Source: Leptospira perdikensis (GTDB lineage: Bacteria > Spirochaetota > Leptospiria > Leptospirales > Leptospiraceae). From it: 64,000 nt of DNA. The DNA is taken from assembly GCF_004769575.1 (NCBI RefSeq), contig NZ_RQGA01000009.1:124001-188000 (forward strand), in the 5' to 3' direction. The translations under genes and the position numbers were made by a program. Positions 9,691 through 19,861 of this stretch are shown piece by piece (position 1 is the stretch's first letter; every line of letters starts with the position of its first letter). Under the pieces are notes generated by a model, which was given only the letters and a program-made list of their open reading frames with translations, had not been told where the DNA came from and ran no database searches.

Positions 9691-11550
9691 TTTGTTTGTA
9701 ACGAGTTCCACTCTTTCAAAACCGCGAAGCGAATTTCCGACAAGGATTTCGTCTGCCGTTTCTAAATCAGATTTAAAAAGGATCGTTTCTTTTACCCAAC
9801 CTTTTTGAATCAGTGCTTCTCGAAAGACTCCAGGGAGCCCCCCTGTTTCCAGAGTTGGTGTGAACCAAACTTTTCCTTTGCGGAGAAAAAGATTTCGGAT
9901 ATTTGTTTCTAGGATTTGCCCGTTCGTATCAAACAAAATACAGTCATCGATTCCTTTGGTTTTACAATCTTCTAATTGTTCATTGTAGTAAGTCCGATTT
10001 GTGGTTTTGTGATACAAAAATAAATCTTTGGAATCCACTGGATGGTTTGCAAAACCAAGTCGAATGGTATGTCTTTTTTTTCCTTTGGTAAAAGCAAAGG
10101 TTTCTCCACGAAATTCCCCCCTTCCATTCAATAACAAACGAACTCGAAGAAGGCCTTTGGAAACATCGGATAAAGTTTTTAAAGTTGCTTCAGCATTTTC
10201 TTTTATAAATGGATACCCAAGGCGATTGGCAGATTCTTCCATTCTTCTTAGATGTAGATTTTTCAAGAAATAATGTCCATTATGGAATCTTAATGTTTCT
10301 AAGATTTCAAATTGAGGAAAATTGGGATTGGTGACGAATTTTAATTTGGAGAGACATTCCTCATACTCTGCCTCTGCATCCGAAAGTACGGTGATCCCAC
10401 TTCCCACTCCGTAAATCCCAGTCCAAACTTTACCTTCGTTTTTTAAGTTCATAGTACGAATTGTGACACTCGAACGAATCCAAGGATTTCCATCTAACAT
10501 TTCTGATACGAATAGAGCCCCTGTATAAAGTCCTCTATCACTATTTTCTAAACTTCGCAAAAGTTCAAAAGACCTACGTTTGGGCGCACCAATGACTGAT
10601 CCGGAGGGAAACAGAGCTTTTAGGATGGTGAACCATAGAAAAGGTTCTTTGAGTTTCGCTTCCACTTTTGAAACCATTTGCCAAACTGTGATAAGGCCCT
10701 TAATTAAAAAAAGTTCTGTGACTTGCACCGTTCCTTGTTTGGCGATCCTTCCTAAATCATTTCGATAGAGATCTGTGATCATTACGTTTTCGGCTCGTTC
10801 TTTTGCAGAGGATTGTAGAATGGATTTGTTTTCTGCATCCTTCACCGAACTATTTCCACGAAGAATCGTTCCTTTCATTGGTTCTGTTTGGATCTTATCT
10901 CCCGAAACTTCGAAAAAAAGTTCAGGAGAAAAAGAAAGGATTCTCGAATCTTGGAATGGAAAGTAAGCAGAGTATTTTGTTTTTTGTTTTGATTTTAATG
11001 ATTGGTAGTATAAAAACAAATCTCCCTCTATGGATAAGGATATAGGGAAACAAAGATTCAATTCATAACTTTCACCAAGTAGAAGTGCTTCTCTTGTTTT
11101 TTCCCATCTCTCCTTATAGGTTTCTTTGTTCCATAATACCTCTACCTTTTTTAGGTTTGTTTCCAGTGGTTCGATTAGAGTCGGGTTTGGGTATTGGATT
11201 CTTTTTTTTTGTTTGAAAATAGAATACTGGAGGAGGGGAGTTCCATCCCTCAGACCTGAGGATTTGAGATCCATTCCTTCGATGAAGAAAAATCCTAGTT
11301 CGAAAAAAAAAGTCCCACAAGGATAATAACCTTCCTCTCTTAATTTATCTAACTTGAATAAACTTTCTGTGATTGTTTCGGAAATTGGTTTTTGTTTTGA
11401 ATAAGTGATTTGGACTTCTTCTTTTAAATCAAAGTACCAATCGGAGATCGTATAACCTGGTGTCGTTAGGGAATCTTCGAAAAGAAGACCACCGATGTTT
11501 CGGTATTCTTCTTCGAAAGATTCCCAAGTCATTGGATTTGTCTGTATCAA
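9688..11550 (-). CDS. pabB: fused aminodeoxychorismate synthase component I / aminodeoxychorismate lyase (PabB-PabC)
   Basis: Two folate-pathway enzymes in one 620-aa chain. Residues about 90-390 form the chorismate-binding domain: the Lys in EPMKGTILRG matches the PIKGT motif of PabB rather than the PIAGT of anthranilate synthase, and FPSGSVIGAPKRRSFELL is the family signature. Residues about 400-620 are a class IV PLP transferase domain (FEILETLRFHNGHYFLKNLH, LETNIRNLFLRKGKVWFTP, TGGLPGVFREALIQ) with a PLP-binding Lys candidate in HKTTNRTYYNE. The enzyme would make 4-amino-4-deoxychorismate and then p-aminobenzoate plus pyruvate. The glutamine amidotransferase partner (PabA) is not in the window. 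It overlaps the upstream ATPase gene by four bases (ATGA). Confidence 0.9.
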   Translation of the reverse strand: MIQTNPMTWESFEEEYRNIGGLLFEDSLTTPGYTISDWYFDLKEEVQITYSKQKPISETITESLFKLDKLREEGYYPCGTFFFELGFFFIEGMDLKSSGLRDGTPLLQYSIFKQKKRIQYPNPTLIEPLETNLKKVEVLWNKETYKERWEKTREALLLGESYELNLCFPISLSIEGDLFLYYQSLKSKQKTKYSAYFPFQDSRILSFSPELFFEVSGDKIQTEPMKGTILRGNSSVKDAENKSILQSSAKERAENVMITDLYRNDLGRIAKQGTVQVTELFLIKGLITVWQMVSKVEAKLKEPFLWFTILKALFPSGSVIGAPKRRSFELLRSLENSDRGLYTGALFVSEMLDGNPWIRSSVTIRTMNLKNEGKVWTGIYGVGSGITVLSDAEAEYEECLSKLKFVTNPNFPQFEILETLRFHNGHYFLKNLHLRRMEESANRLGYPFIKENAEATLKTLSDVSKGLLRVRLLLNGRGEFRGETFAFTKGKKRHTIRLGFANHPVDSKDLFLYHKTTNRTYYNEQLEDCKTKGIDDCILFDTNGQILETNIRNLFLRKGKVWFTPTLETGGLPGVFREALIQKGWVKETILFKSDLETADEILVGNSLRGFERVELVTNK

Positions 11551-12383
11551 AACTCCATCTTTTGGAGAGCCTCTAACGGATAGTTGAGGTAAACCGTTGT
11601 AGTTTTTTTACTGGTTTGAATATCAAAACAATCGAGAGGATCAAGACCTAAGTTGTAAAAACCTTCATCAATCATTGCAATTCCAAAACCGGCACTTTCT
11701 TTTTCATCCAAAAAGTCTGGCCTAAAAAACTCAGCAGAGTTTCCTTGTTTTGCAAGTTCCGCATGCCTCTCCCGACTTTTGCGAATTCGATTAAGATCCA
11801 TTCCCATGATTGGGGAATCGTTCCGAATCCTAATGTAAACAGAAGTAGGTCTAAGTTCTATTTTCATAGAAATTTTGAGGTCGTACTTTTTTACCTTTTC
11901 TCTAACGATAGTTAAGAAGTTTTTTTCATCGATGGAAAGGTTATGTTTTTTTGATTTTCTTTTGTCAGACAAAGTTAGAATTTTTTGAACTACTTTTTTG
12001 ATTTTGTTTGGAACAATATAACGTTGCATAGCATCGCGTAATGGTTCTGTTTCTAAAATAATGTCGAGTAACTCTTCTGCTTCTTCTTCTGGAGTTTGTC
12101 CCTGTGCTGTGAGTTTATTTAACAGTTCATCTTGAAATATCACAAAACGCGTGTTTGCTTTTACTGCATTTAAGAGGGCTTCCATGAGACCGCTAAACAA
12201 ATGAAATGAAGTGAGTGGGTTTGCTCCAACTCGGTTTAAGATTCCTTGAACCACTTCATTGACGATATCCCTTGTCGACTTGGTGAGTCCCTTTAGTTCA
12301 AAATGGAAATAGTCCTTTTGAATCAGTAGGTCCAAGTTTTCGATGATTTCAGTGCCTTTATATTTGATTTTCTCGTTTCCCAT
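11547..12383 (-). CDS. GHKL-type ATPase domain protein with helical insertion
   Basis: A 278-aa soluble protein. Near residue 68 it has SGLMEALLNAVKAN, resembling the Glu/Asn N box of GHKL ATPases. Near residue 180 IRIRNDSPIM resembles the G1 box, and ESAGFGIAMIDEGFYNLG near residue 240 resembles the G2 box. Between N box and G1 lies an unusually long (about 90 aa) charged helical stretch rich in Lys and Glu. No phospho-acceptor His domain and no membrane segment are seen, so it may be an anti-sigma-like or sensor-kinase-like ATPase. It is translationally coupled to pabBC (ATGA) although no functional link is obvious. Function unknown. Confidence 0.6.
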   Translation of the reverse strand: MGNEKIKYKGTEIIENLDLLIQKDYFHFELKGLTKSTRDIVNEVVQGILNRVGANPLTSFHLFSGLMEALLNAVKANTRFVIFQDELLNKLTAQGQTPEEEAEELLDIILETEPLRDAMQRYIVPNKIKKVVQKILTLSDKRKSKKHNLSIDEKNFLTIVREKVKKYDLKISMKIELRPTSVYIRIRNDSPIMGMDLNRIRKSRERHAELAKQGNSAEFFRPDFLDEKESAGFGIAMIDEGFYNLGLDPLDCFDIQTSKKTTTVYLNYPLEALQKMEF

Positions 12384-12413
12384 TGAGCTTCGCTAAACTT
12401 TTATGTTAAAAAA

Positions 12414-12453
12414 ACGGGAAAAGACGGTTTTGTAAACCAGTTTTCATTCCCGT
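12414..12453. repeat. nested inverted repeat in the divergent region before the lipoyl gene
   Basis: Outer arms ACGGGAA (12414-12420) and TTCCCGT (12447-12453) pair perfectly. Inside them AA/TT pairing continues, and GGTTT-TGT-AAACC (12426-12438) forms an inner hairpin. It lies between two divergent genes, just upstream of the ribosome-binding site of the lipoyl gene (12458-12462). No T-run follows, so it looks like an operator or mRNA leader structure rather than a terminator. Confidence 0.45.
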
Positions 12454-12470
12454 GACAAAGGATTGTGTCC

Positions 12471-12713
12471 ATGAAAGAATTCCTTTTAAAAACTCCTGAT
12501 TTAGGTGATACAGAAAAGATAGAATTGGTTCGTTGGCTCCGAAAGGTGGGTGATTCCGTTACAGTGGGGGACGAAATGATCGAACTTGTCACGGATAAAG
12601 CGGCATTTCCCGTAGAATCTCCCTATGCTGGAACCTTAAAAAAAATCTTAATTCCAGAAGGATCTGTAGTGAAAAAAGGAGATATCCTCGGAATCATGGA
12701 TATTAACGAATGA
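12471..12713 (+). CDS. free-standing biotinyl/lipoyl attachment domain protein
   Basis: An 80-aa protein made only of a lipoyl/biotinyl domain: FLLKTPDLGDTEKIELVRWL at the start, the swinging-arm Lys in ELVTDKAAFPVESPYAGTL (DKA motif typical of 2-oxoacid dehydrogenase E2 lipoyl domains), and KKGDILGIMDI at the end. There is no catalytic or subunit-binding domain, and no E1, E2, E3, glycine cleavage or carboxylase gene is nearby. GcvH is longer, about 125 aa. A GTG at 12465 is in frame, but the ATG at 12471 has AAGGA eight bases upstream and is preferred. It overlaps the next gene by ATGA. Partner enzyme unknown. Confidence 0.82.
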   Translation: MKEFLLKTPDLGDTEKIELVRWLRKVGDSVTVGDEMIELVTDKAAFPVESPYAGTLKKILIPEGSVVKKGDILGIMDINE

Positions 12714-13573
12714 AAATCCTACACATTTCCGACTTACATTTCCCGAAGAAACTTTCTTTGTTTTCTCTTCGTGGAAAGGCATTGGTTGGATACCTCAATT
12801 ACAGATTGAGACGCAAATCAAAACACCCACTCGTATTGATTTCTGCGATGATTGAAGCAATTAGTAAATTAGAATATGATGCTCTTGTTATCTCTGGGGA
12901 TTTGACAAATGTTTCTCATCCTCGTGAATTTGAAAATGCAAAAGAAATTTTAAGTCCCTTACTTACGGACAAAACGTTCATCATTCCTGGTAACCATGAC
13001 CGCTACCAAAAAAGGGCAATTGGTCCAAATCCCTTATTTGAAAAAACTTTCGGAGAATGGATTGGAAACTCTCTAGATTCGAATTTATATATTCGTTCTA
13101 AAAACATTGGTGGAAAACTTTTTATTGGTTGGGACTCCAACTTTGCAATCCCTAGAATCACGGCCACAGGATATGTTGCACCAGAAGTTGTTCAAAAAAC
13201 TCTCGGTTTGGTGAAAGAACCTTACGTTCTTGTTTGCCATCATCCTTTATGGAATCCAACCAATGAAATAGAATCCAAAGGTCACTGGATGGCAAACCGT
13301 GGAGAAGTGGTAAAACAGTTAAAAACCAACCCACCTTTCCTTTATTTACATGGGCATACTCATACCAACTGGGTCAAACTTCCAGGCAAAGATGCACCGT
13401 TTGCCATTGTGAATTCTGCATCCAGTACAAGACTCTCCGATAGAAGCCATGAATGTGGATTTCACATCATTGAAATAGAGAAGTCTGTCCAATACCGTCG
13501 TTTTATTTATTCAGAAGACAAATTCATTGAGACGAATCCGATTTTTTACGAAGAATCGGAAGGAGTCATCTAA
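12710..13573 (+). CDS. calcineurin-like metallophosphoesterase
   Basis: A 287-aa protein with the full metallophosphoesterase motif set: DLH in MKILHISDLHFP, GD in YDALVISGDLTNVSHP, GNHD in FIIPGNHDRYQ, and later HH in VLVCHHPLWNP and HGHTHTNW. These residues bind two metal ions in 3',5'-cAMP phosphodiesterase-like (CpdA) and lipid A UDP-hydrolase-like (LpxH) members. The substrate cannot be read from sequence. It starts within the stop of the lipoyl-domain gene (ATGA) and is followed nine bases later by the Mrp gene. Confidence 0.88.
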   Translation: MKILHISDLHFPKKLSLFSLRGKALVGYLNYRLRRKSKHPLVLISAMIEAISKLEYDALVISGDLTNVSHPREFENAKEILSPLLTDKTFIIPGNHDRYQKRAIGPNPLFEKTFGEWIGNSLDSNLYIRSKNIGGKLFIGWDSNFAIPRITATGYVAPEVVQKTLGLVKEPYVLVCHHPLWNPTNEIESKGHWMANRGEVVKQLKTNPPFLYLHGHTHTNWVKLPGKDAPFAIVNSASSTRLSDRSHECGFHIIEIEKSVQYRRFIYSEDKFIETNPIFYEESEGVI

Positions 13574-13582
13574 AGGACAAAT

Positions 13583-14635
13583 ATGGCTAATTCAAAAATC
13601 GATTTAACAACCATCCAAAGACAACTTATGCAGGTGAAACATCCTGAGTTAAAAAAAGACATCGTAAGTTTGGGAATGGTTGCCGCAGTGACACCCACAG
13701 ATGATGGGATTGAAATTTTAATTAAAACTCCGAACGCCGACAGACGATTACAAATTGGGCTTGAAGCACAAACAAGACAACTCATCTCCAAAATTGAAGG
13801 TGCAGGTAAGGTCAAAATTAAATTTGAAGTGGACCAAAACCTAAAAATGGAAGATGGGAACCGCATTTTTGGTGTTAAAAAGGTAATTGCCGTTGGGTCT
13901 GGAAAAGGTGGGGTGGGTAAATCCACTGTTACTGCAAACCTTGCCTCAACTTTGGCACGTAACGGAAAGAAGGTGGGAATTCTAGATGCCGATATCTACG
14001 GACCTTCTCTTGGTAAGATGTTTGGAATCAATGGTCGTGTGGCATTAAAGTCGGAAGAGGATAAAATTTATCCTATCGAAAAACATGGAATCAAACTCAT
14101 TTCTTTTTCTTTCCTTGTAACAGAAGACCAACCTGTTGTTTGGCGTGGACCCATGCTTGGAAAAGCTATCGAACAGTTTTTATATGATGTTGTTTGGGGA
14201 GAGTTGGATTACCTTTTTATAGACTTACCTCCGGGAACGGGTGATGTACAACTTTCATTGGCGCAGCTGATTGATTTGGACGGGGCCGTGATTGTGACAA
14301 CTCCTCAAGAAGTGGCAGTCCTAGACGCAGGTCGCGCTGCAGCCATGTTCAAACAAGTAAAAGTACCTATTCTTGGAATTGTTGAGAATATGTCTGGATT
14401 TGCTTGTCCCAAATGTGGTCATGTAACAGATGTTTTCTCGAAAGGGGGAGGGGAAAAACTCTCCAAACAAGTCGGAGTTCCGGAGCTTGGCTCGGTTCCG
14501 CTGACATTGGACGTAATGAGTTCCGGGGAGACCGGAAAGCCTGCCCTACTTGACGCCGGTGAGTCTGCTTTAAAAGAAGCCTATTTCCGCATTGCAAAAA
14601 ATTTGGAAAACCAAATCGCAGAGTGGGAAGATTAA
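13583..14635 (+). CDS. mrp: Mrp/NBP35 family iron-sulfur carrier ATPase
   Basis: A 350-aa P-loop ATPase thought to carry and hand over Fe-S clusters. Residues 1-90 form a MIP18/DUF59-type domain. Then comes the deviant Walker [18 protein letters not shown] (about residues 107-123), [16 protein letters not shown], the switch region [20 protein letters not shown], and the cluster-binding CxxC in [18 protein letters not shown]. The length and order match bacterial Mrp/ApbC. It is the last clear member of a tightly spaced lipoyl-phosphoesterase-mrp run. Confidence 0.95.
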   Translation: MANSKIDLTTIQRQLMQVKHPELKKDIVSLGMVAAVTPTDDGIEILIKTPNADRRLQIGLEAQTRQLISKIEGAGKVKIKFEVDQNLKMEDGNRIFGVKKVIAVGSGKGGVGKSTVTANLASTLARNGKKVGILDADIYGPSLGKMFGINGRVALKSEEDKIYPIEKHGIKLISFSFLVTEDQPVVWRGPMLGKAIEQFLYDVVWGELDYLFIDLPPGTGDVQLSLAQLIDLDGAVIVTTPQEVAVLDAGRAAAMFKQVKVPILGIVENMSGFACPKCGHVTDVFSKGGGEKLSKQVGVPELGSVPLTLDVMSSGETGKPALLDAGESALKEAYFRIAKNLENQIAEWED

Positions 14636-14682
14636 AAATCACTTGTTTCTTCAGGGCTTTTTCTTAGTCTAAAGGATACGTT

Positions 14683-15375
14683 ATGAATTTTGAACGCGGT
14701 TCCAAACCCAACCCTACCGGTAACTTAATCGCATATTGCCATGTATTCGGTGAGAACCCGATTGCGCCCGGTGGCAAAATCATAGCATCCAATGTGGTGG
14801 TGAGTTTTTTAAAAATTGGGGACAACTACCCAGTGGTTACCTTTCCACCGGTAGCATTGCCTTCGAAAGAAGAACTCATGAAGATCCTCTCGGACAATAT
14901 TCATCTTTATGATGTAGTACAACTCCCAGACTTTCAAATGCCTGAGAACAAAGAATCGGCAAACCAATACATCCAAGAAAGAATGGAACAGTTTAACTCG
15001 ATGGTCATGCGTTATGTGGAATTTTGTAAGGCCAAAGAAAAGAAAACACAAACCACAAGCTTAACAGAACATCTCGAACAGGTCAGCGAACCTTTAGAAA
15101 CATTAGCGAGTTTATCCCTAGAATTTAGAAATACTTCAGGGATTGCTCGTGAAGCTACTAGGCTTAAGATGGAGCGGATTGTGGATTACTTCCATAACAA
15201 CCATCCGGCCCTTGATATTGATAATTTTAAAAAGGCATTGTCTGTGCCAGGAAAGATGGGAGATGAACTAGTCGGATTGTACATTCAAAAGTTCAATGCC
15301 ATCCAAATCGAAAATTATGAAACAGCTTCTGATTTGCGAAAACGCATTTTAGAAATTGAGTCCTCTTCTCCTTAA
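14683..15375 (+). CDS. hypothetical protein with C-terminal UVR motif
   Basis: A 230-aa soluble protein. The first about 100 residues ([20 protein letters not shown], then [15 protein letters not shown]) do not match a family I know. The middle is helical and charged. The last about 35 residues ([20 protein letters not shown]) have the alternating pattern of the UvrB/UvrC interaction motif (UVR), also found in McsA, Clp adaptors and BFN proteins. It may therefore bind a Uvr or Clp-type partner, which is an inference only. It lies between mrp and the release-factor-like gene on the same strand. Confidence 0.65.
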   Translation: MNFERGSKPNPTGNLIAYCHVFGENPIAPGGKIIASNVVVSFLKIGDNYPVVTFPPVALPSKEELMKILSDNIHLYDVVQLPDFQMPENKESANQYIQERMEQFNSMVMRYVEFCKAKEKKTQTTSLTEHLEQVSEPLETLASLSLEFRNTSGIAREATRLKMERIVDYFHNNHPALDIDNFKKALSVPGKMGDELVGLYIQKFNAIQIENYETASDLRKRILEIESSSP

Positions 15376-15425
15376 GTTTTAGGAAAAAAATTTCTTGACC
15401 AATTCTATCTAAAGTCTATCCTCAA

Positions 15426-15812
15426 ATGCCCTTATCATTTCCTGTTTCTGTTGAAAAAAATCATTCACTACAGAGACGGATGGAAGTACTAGGAATTTCT
15501 GAAAAAGATCTAAGCGAACGATTCATTCAGTCCGGCGGAAAGGGTGGACAAAACGTAAATAAAGTTTCCACTGCGGTGCATTTGATTCACAAACCATCGG
15601 GGAAACAAATCAAATGTTCCGTCTATAGAACTCAAGGTCTCAATCGTTATAAAGCGAGAGATTTGTTGTGTTTGGAGTTGGAACGGGAATTGAATCCCAA
15701 ACGTACGGATGATGCCTTGCAAAAACTTCGAAAGAAGAAACAAGACAAACATCGTAAATCCGTGAAGAAGAAATTGGAGAAAGAAAAACCAGAATGGAAC
15801 GATCCTATGTAA
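15426..15812 (+). CDS. release-factor-like peptidyl-tRNA hydrolase (GGQ domain, stalled ribosome rescue)
   Basis: A 128-aa protein consisting of the catalytic domain of class I release factors, with the GGQ motif in SGGKGGQNVNKVSTAVHLIH (about residues 38-57) and a very basic C-terminal tail (KKKQDKHRKSVKKKLEKEK). It has no codon-recognition domain. Such ArfB/MTRFR-like proteins hydrolyse peptidyl-tRNA on ribosomes lacking a stop codon; the basic tail would enter the empty mRNA channel. The ATG at 15426 lacks a ribosome-binding site and lies only four bases after a possible promoter (TTGACC 15395-15400, 16 bases, TATCCT 15417-15422). Translation could instead begin at the ATG at 15480 (111 aa, GGQ kept). 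The 3' end overlaps the next gene by 19 bases. Confidence 0.85.
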   Translation: MPLSFPVSVEKNHSLQRRMEVLGISEKDLSERFIQSGGKGGQNVNKVSTAVHLIHKPSGKQIKCSVYRTQGLNRYKARDLLCLELERELNPKRTDDALQKLRKKKQDKHRKSVKKKLEKEKPEWNDPM

Positions 15813-17719
15813 AACGAATTCTTTTCGTCCTTTTCCCATTGTTTTGTTTTGGATCTTGTTTTGACTCCCTTTTACCTTATAAATCTGTTAAGTGGTCCAA
15901 TGGTTGGGAATATCGGTTTCTCACAGAAGAGGAGATTCCTTATTTTCAACCAGCGATCGAAGACCTTTCCTTAGATTATCAACCGTATCACATTCCCTAT
16001 GTTAGTTTAGAAAAACCGATGCCAAAATTCCTTTCGGCTCGGATTCGATTTCGAGATCCCTTGGGATACAAAGAATCTTCCCTCCTTCTTCGGGGTCTTG
16101 TTACTTTTTTTGATGCTTATTGTGGGGATGTAAAATTGCAGTCTGAGTTTTTTTATACACCTCCATCGGATCCTTCAAAAGTGGAGGGGACCATCACCTA
16201 CAATAGAAATTTTATACCGATTTTACAACTTCCGAAAGAATGTTTAGGAAGGAATATCTACATTGTATTTTTTTCCGAAGGGATTCTGCCTTTGGGTTTT
16301 TCTGAACCTCCCTTGTATGGTGATCCCACACACCATCATAAAGCCATCGCTAACAGGACCCAGTCCTTTGCCTCTCTAGGTTTTTTATTTTTGATTTTAG
16401 GACTTTTTTCTTTTTATCTCTTTGAAAGGAGAAAGAAAAAACAACTACTTGCGTTTACCTGGTTTTCTTCTATATCGGGTGTTCATTTTTTGTCACAATC
16501 TGGATTTTTTGGATTATTTTATTATGATTCTATTCTTCCCAGTTTCGTTATTTTTATTTTTACATTATTCTTAATACCAATCAGTTGTTTATATTTTTTT
16601 GATCAATTGATTGGATCCAATCGTTGGAATGTCATTCGGATGTTATGGCAGTTTCATGTTTTGTTTTCTGTTGTTATTTTGACTTTGGCATTTACAGAAA
16701 CCATTTCGATGACCATCGCTCTTGTTACATTCATTTGGTTGTGTTTGCCAACGTTAGTCATTCAAATCATTGTTGCTTGGAGCCAAATGGTGGCAAAAAA
16801 ACCAAAAGCCATCTTACTTGTCATCGGTGCTTCTGCTCTTTTTATCCTCAATGCACATGATATTCTTTCTTCACTGGGGATTTTGGACTCGGTACCAAGG
16901 TCTTCTCATTGGGGATTTTTTATTTTTGTAATTTGTCTTACACTTTATGGTGAAAACTTGTTTCGAAATTCCGAAATCAAGTTTGGTACTTTACAAAAAG
17001 AAATTGTGACTGCTGCGAGAATTCAAAGTGCTATTTTACCGCCATCCCCACCTCGTTGGGAACCAATGGACATTCATGTTTATTACCAACCATCCCATGA
17101 AGTTGGAGGAGACTTTTACGATTTTCAAGCATTAGGTGGTCGAAAGTTTGGAATACTCATCGCTGATGTAGTAGGGCATGGACTCGGAGCATCTATCATA
17201 GCCTCACTTTCCAAGTTTGCTTTTTTTCAACATTACAAACATTGGTCGAATCCCTCCTTTTTACTCTCTGCAATGAACGAAGATTTGGTCAAAAAATCTT
17301 TTGGTCGTTTTACAACCGCTACCTACTTTCATATCGATTTGGAATCTCAGAAATTTATGGTTTCGAGTGCTGGCCATCCTTCCTTTTTTCATTGGAAAGC
17401 AGATTCCAAAGAACTTGTTGAAATTAAACCCAAAGGTAAACCTCTCGGTATCTTACCGGGGCTTACTTATGGAGAAGAAGAGTATTCTTTTAAGAAAGGA
17501 GACCAGTTTTTGTTTTATACAGATGGTCTTACAGAAGAAGAAAATGCTGATAGATTGGAATACGGCGAAAAACGTCTCGCTAAATCATTTTTGGAAACGA
17601 TCGCCAAACAATCAATCGATCCTATGGCGAATATGTTAGAAAACTTCCATTACTTTACGGGTTTGTCAGGGGCTCCCCATGACGATATCACCATCATTCA
17701 TTTGCATGTGAAGGTATAA
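15794..17719 (+). CDS. membrane-bound SpoIIE-type PP2C serine phosphatase with 7TM sensor
   Basis: A 641-aa signalling protein. It begins with a lipoprotein-like signal (RILFVLFPLFCFGSCFDSL, candidate lipidated Cys22). An extracytoplasmic domain of about 160 residues follows, then seven hydrophobic segments (about residues 190-390), the 7TMR-DISM arrangement. The C-terminal half is a PP2C/SpoIIE phosphatase: ARIQSAILPPSPPRW, VGGDFYDF with the metal-binding Asp, IADVVGHGLGASIIASLSKF, and FYTDGLTEEEN. These enzymes dephosphorylate STAS antagonists in partner-switch pathways. A likely partner class (STAS) is encoded at 34600-34935, but pairing is only inferred. Confidence 0.9.
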   Translation: MERSYVKRILFVLFPLFCFGSCFDSLLPYKSVKWSNGWEYRFLTEEEIPYFQPAIEDLSLDYQPYHIPYVSLEKPMPKFLSARIRFRDPLGYKESSLLLRGLVTFFDAYCGDVKLQSEFFYTPPSDPSKVEGTITYNRNFIPILQLPKECLGRNIYIVFFSEGILPLGFSEPPLYGDPTHHHKAIANRTQSFASLGFLFLILGLFSFYLFERRKKKQLLAFTWFSSISGVHFLSQSGFFGLFYYDSILPSFVIFIFTLFLIPISCLYFFDQLIGSNRWNVIRMLWQFHVLFSVVILTLAFTETISMTIALVTFIWLCLPTLVIQIIVAWSQMVAKKPKAILLVIGASALFILNAHDILSSLGILDSVPRSSHWGFFIFVICLTLYGENLFRNSEIKFGTLQKEIVTAARIQSAILPPSPPRWEPMDIHVYYQPSHEVGGDFYDFQALGGRKFGILIADVVGHGLGASIIASLSKFAFFQHYKHWSNPSFLLSAMNEDLVKKSFGRFTTATYFHIDLESQKFMVSSAGHPSFFHWKADSKELVEIKPKGKPLGILPGLTYGEEEYSFKKGDQFLFYTDGLTEEENADRLEYGEKRLAKSFLETIAKQSIDPMANMLENFHYFTGLSGAPHDDITIIHLHVKV

Positions 17720-17721
17720 AA

Positions 17722-17750
17722 AAAGCCTTGGATGGTAAGTCCAAGGCTTT
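17722..17750 (-). terminator. rho-independent terminator of groES-groEL
   Basis: Perfect 11-bp inverted repeat AAAGCCTTGGA (17722-17732) / TCCAAGGCTTT (17740-17750) with a 7-base loop. Read on the minus strand it is followed by a run of seven T, fitting the end of the groEL transcript. On the plus strand it may also stop the SpoIIE phosphatase transcript, though with fewer Ts. Confidence 0.85.
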
Positions 17751-17795
17751 GGTGTAGGAAAAGAAAATCTTTTCCTATGGCGAATCGGGGATGAT

Positions 17796-19448
<1,653 letters not shown>

Positions 19449-19464
19449 TTATTTCCTTCTATTA

Positions 19465-19755
19465 TTAGTTTGTAACAACACCGAGGATGTCGCTTTCACG
19501 GATGATGAGTAGGTCACGTCCGCCTTGTTTGATTTCAGTTCCGGAATATTTTCCGTATAGAACTGTATCTCCTACCTTTACTTCTAAAGGAACGAGTTTT
19601 CCGTCTTCATAACGACCTTGTCCGACAGCGATAACTTTCCCTTCTTGTGGTTTTTCTTTCGCAGTATCCGGAACGATGATGGATCCGATTTTTTCTTCTG
19701 ACTCATTCTTTGGCTCTACGACCACTCGGTCGCCTAAAGGTTTGATTGATGCCAT
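19465..19755 (-). CDS. groS: co-chaperonin GroES (Hsp10)
   Basis: The 96-aa lid of the GroEL chamber. It begins [20 protein letters not shown] and contains the mobile-loop region [20 protein letters not shown], which contacts GroEL, and [20 protein letters not shown]. An AAGGAG ribosome-binding site lies seven bases before the ATG. It is the first gene of the groESL operon. Confidence 0.98.
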   Translation of the reverse strand: MASIKPLGDRVVVEPKNESEEKIGSIIVPDTAKEKPQEGKVIAVGQGRYEDGKLVPLEVKVGDTVLYGKYSGTEIKQGGRDLLIIRESDILGVVTN

Positions 19756-19794
19756 GAGTAACTCCTTGTATGCAATCTACTAATGATTCCGAGT

Positions 19795-19821
19795 TTAGCA
19801 ACAATCCGAAAAGAGTGCTAA
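19795..19821 (-). promoter_or_regulatory. CIRCE-type operator 1 (HrcA binding site), proximal to groES
   Basis: Half sites TTAGCAACA (19795-19803) and GAGTGCTAA (19813-19821) with a nine-base spacer match the CIRCE consensus TTAGCACTC-N9-GAGTGCTAA. The right half is perfect and the left has its inner three bases changed. The palindrome extends outward by GAGT/ACTC. It lies in the leader between promoter and groES start, where HrcA would block transcription. Confidence 0.85.
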
Positions 19822-19832
19822 ACTCAAGAACC

Positions 19833-19861
19833 ATAAAATAATTCGGTCAAGGAATCGTCAA
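19833..19861 (-). promoter_or_regulatory. candidate sigma-70 promoter of groES-groEL
   Basis: On the minus strand TTGACG (19856-19861) is followed after 17 bases by TTTTAT (19833-19838). It lies between the two CIRCE elements, the -35 overlapping the distal one and the start region running toward the proximal one, as expected for an HrcA-repressed promoter. Confidence 0.5.
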
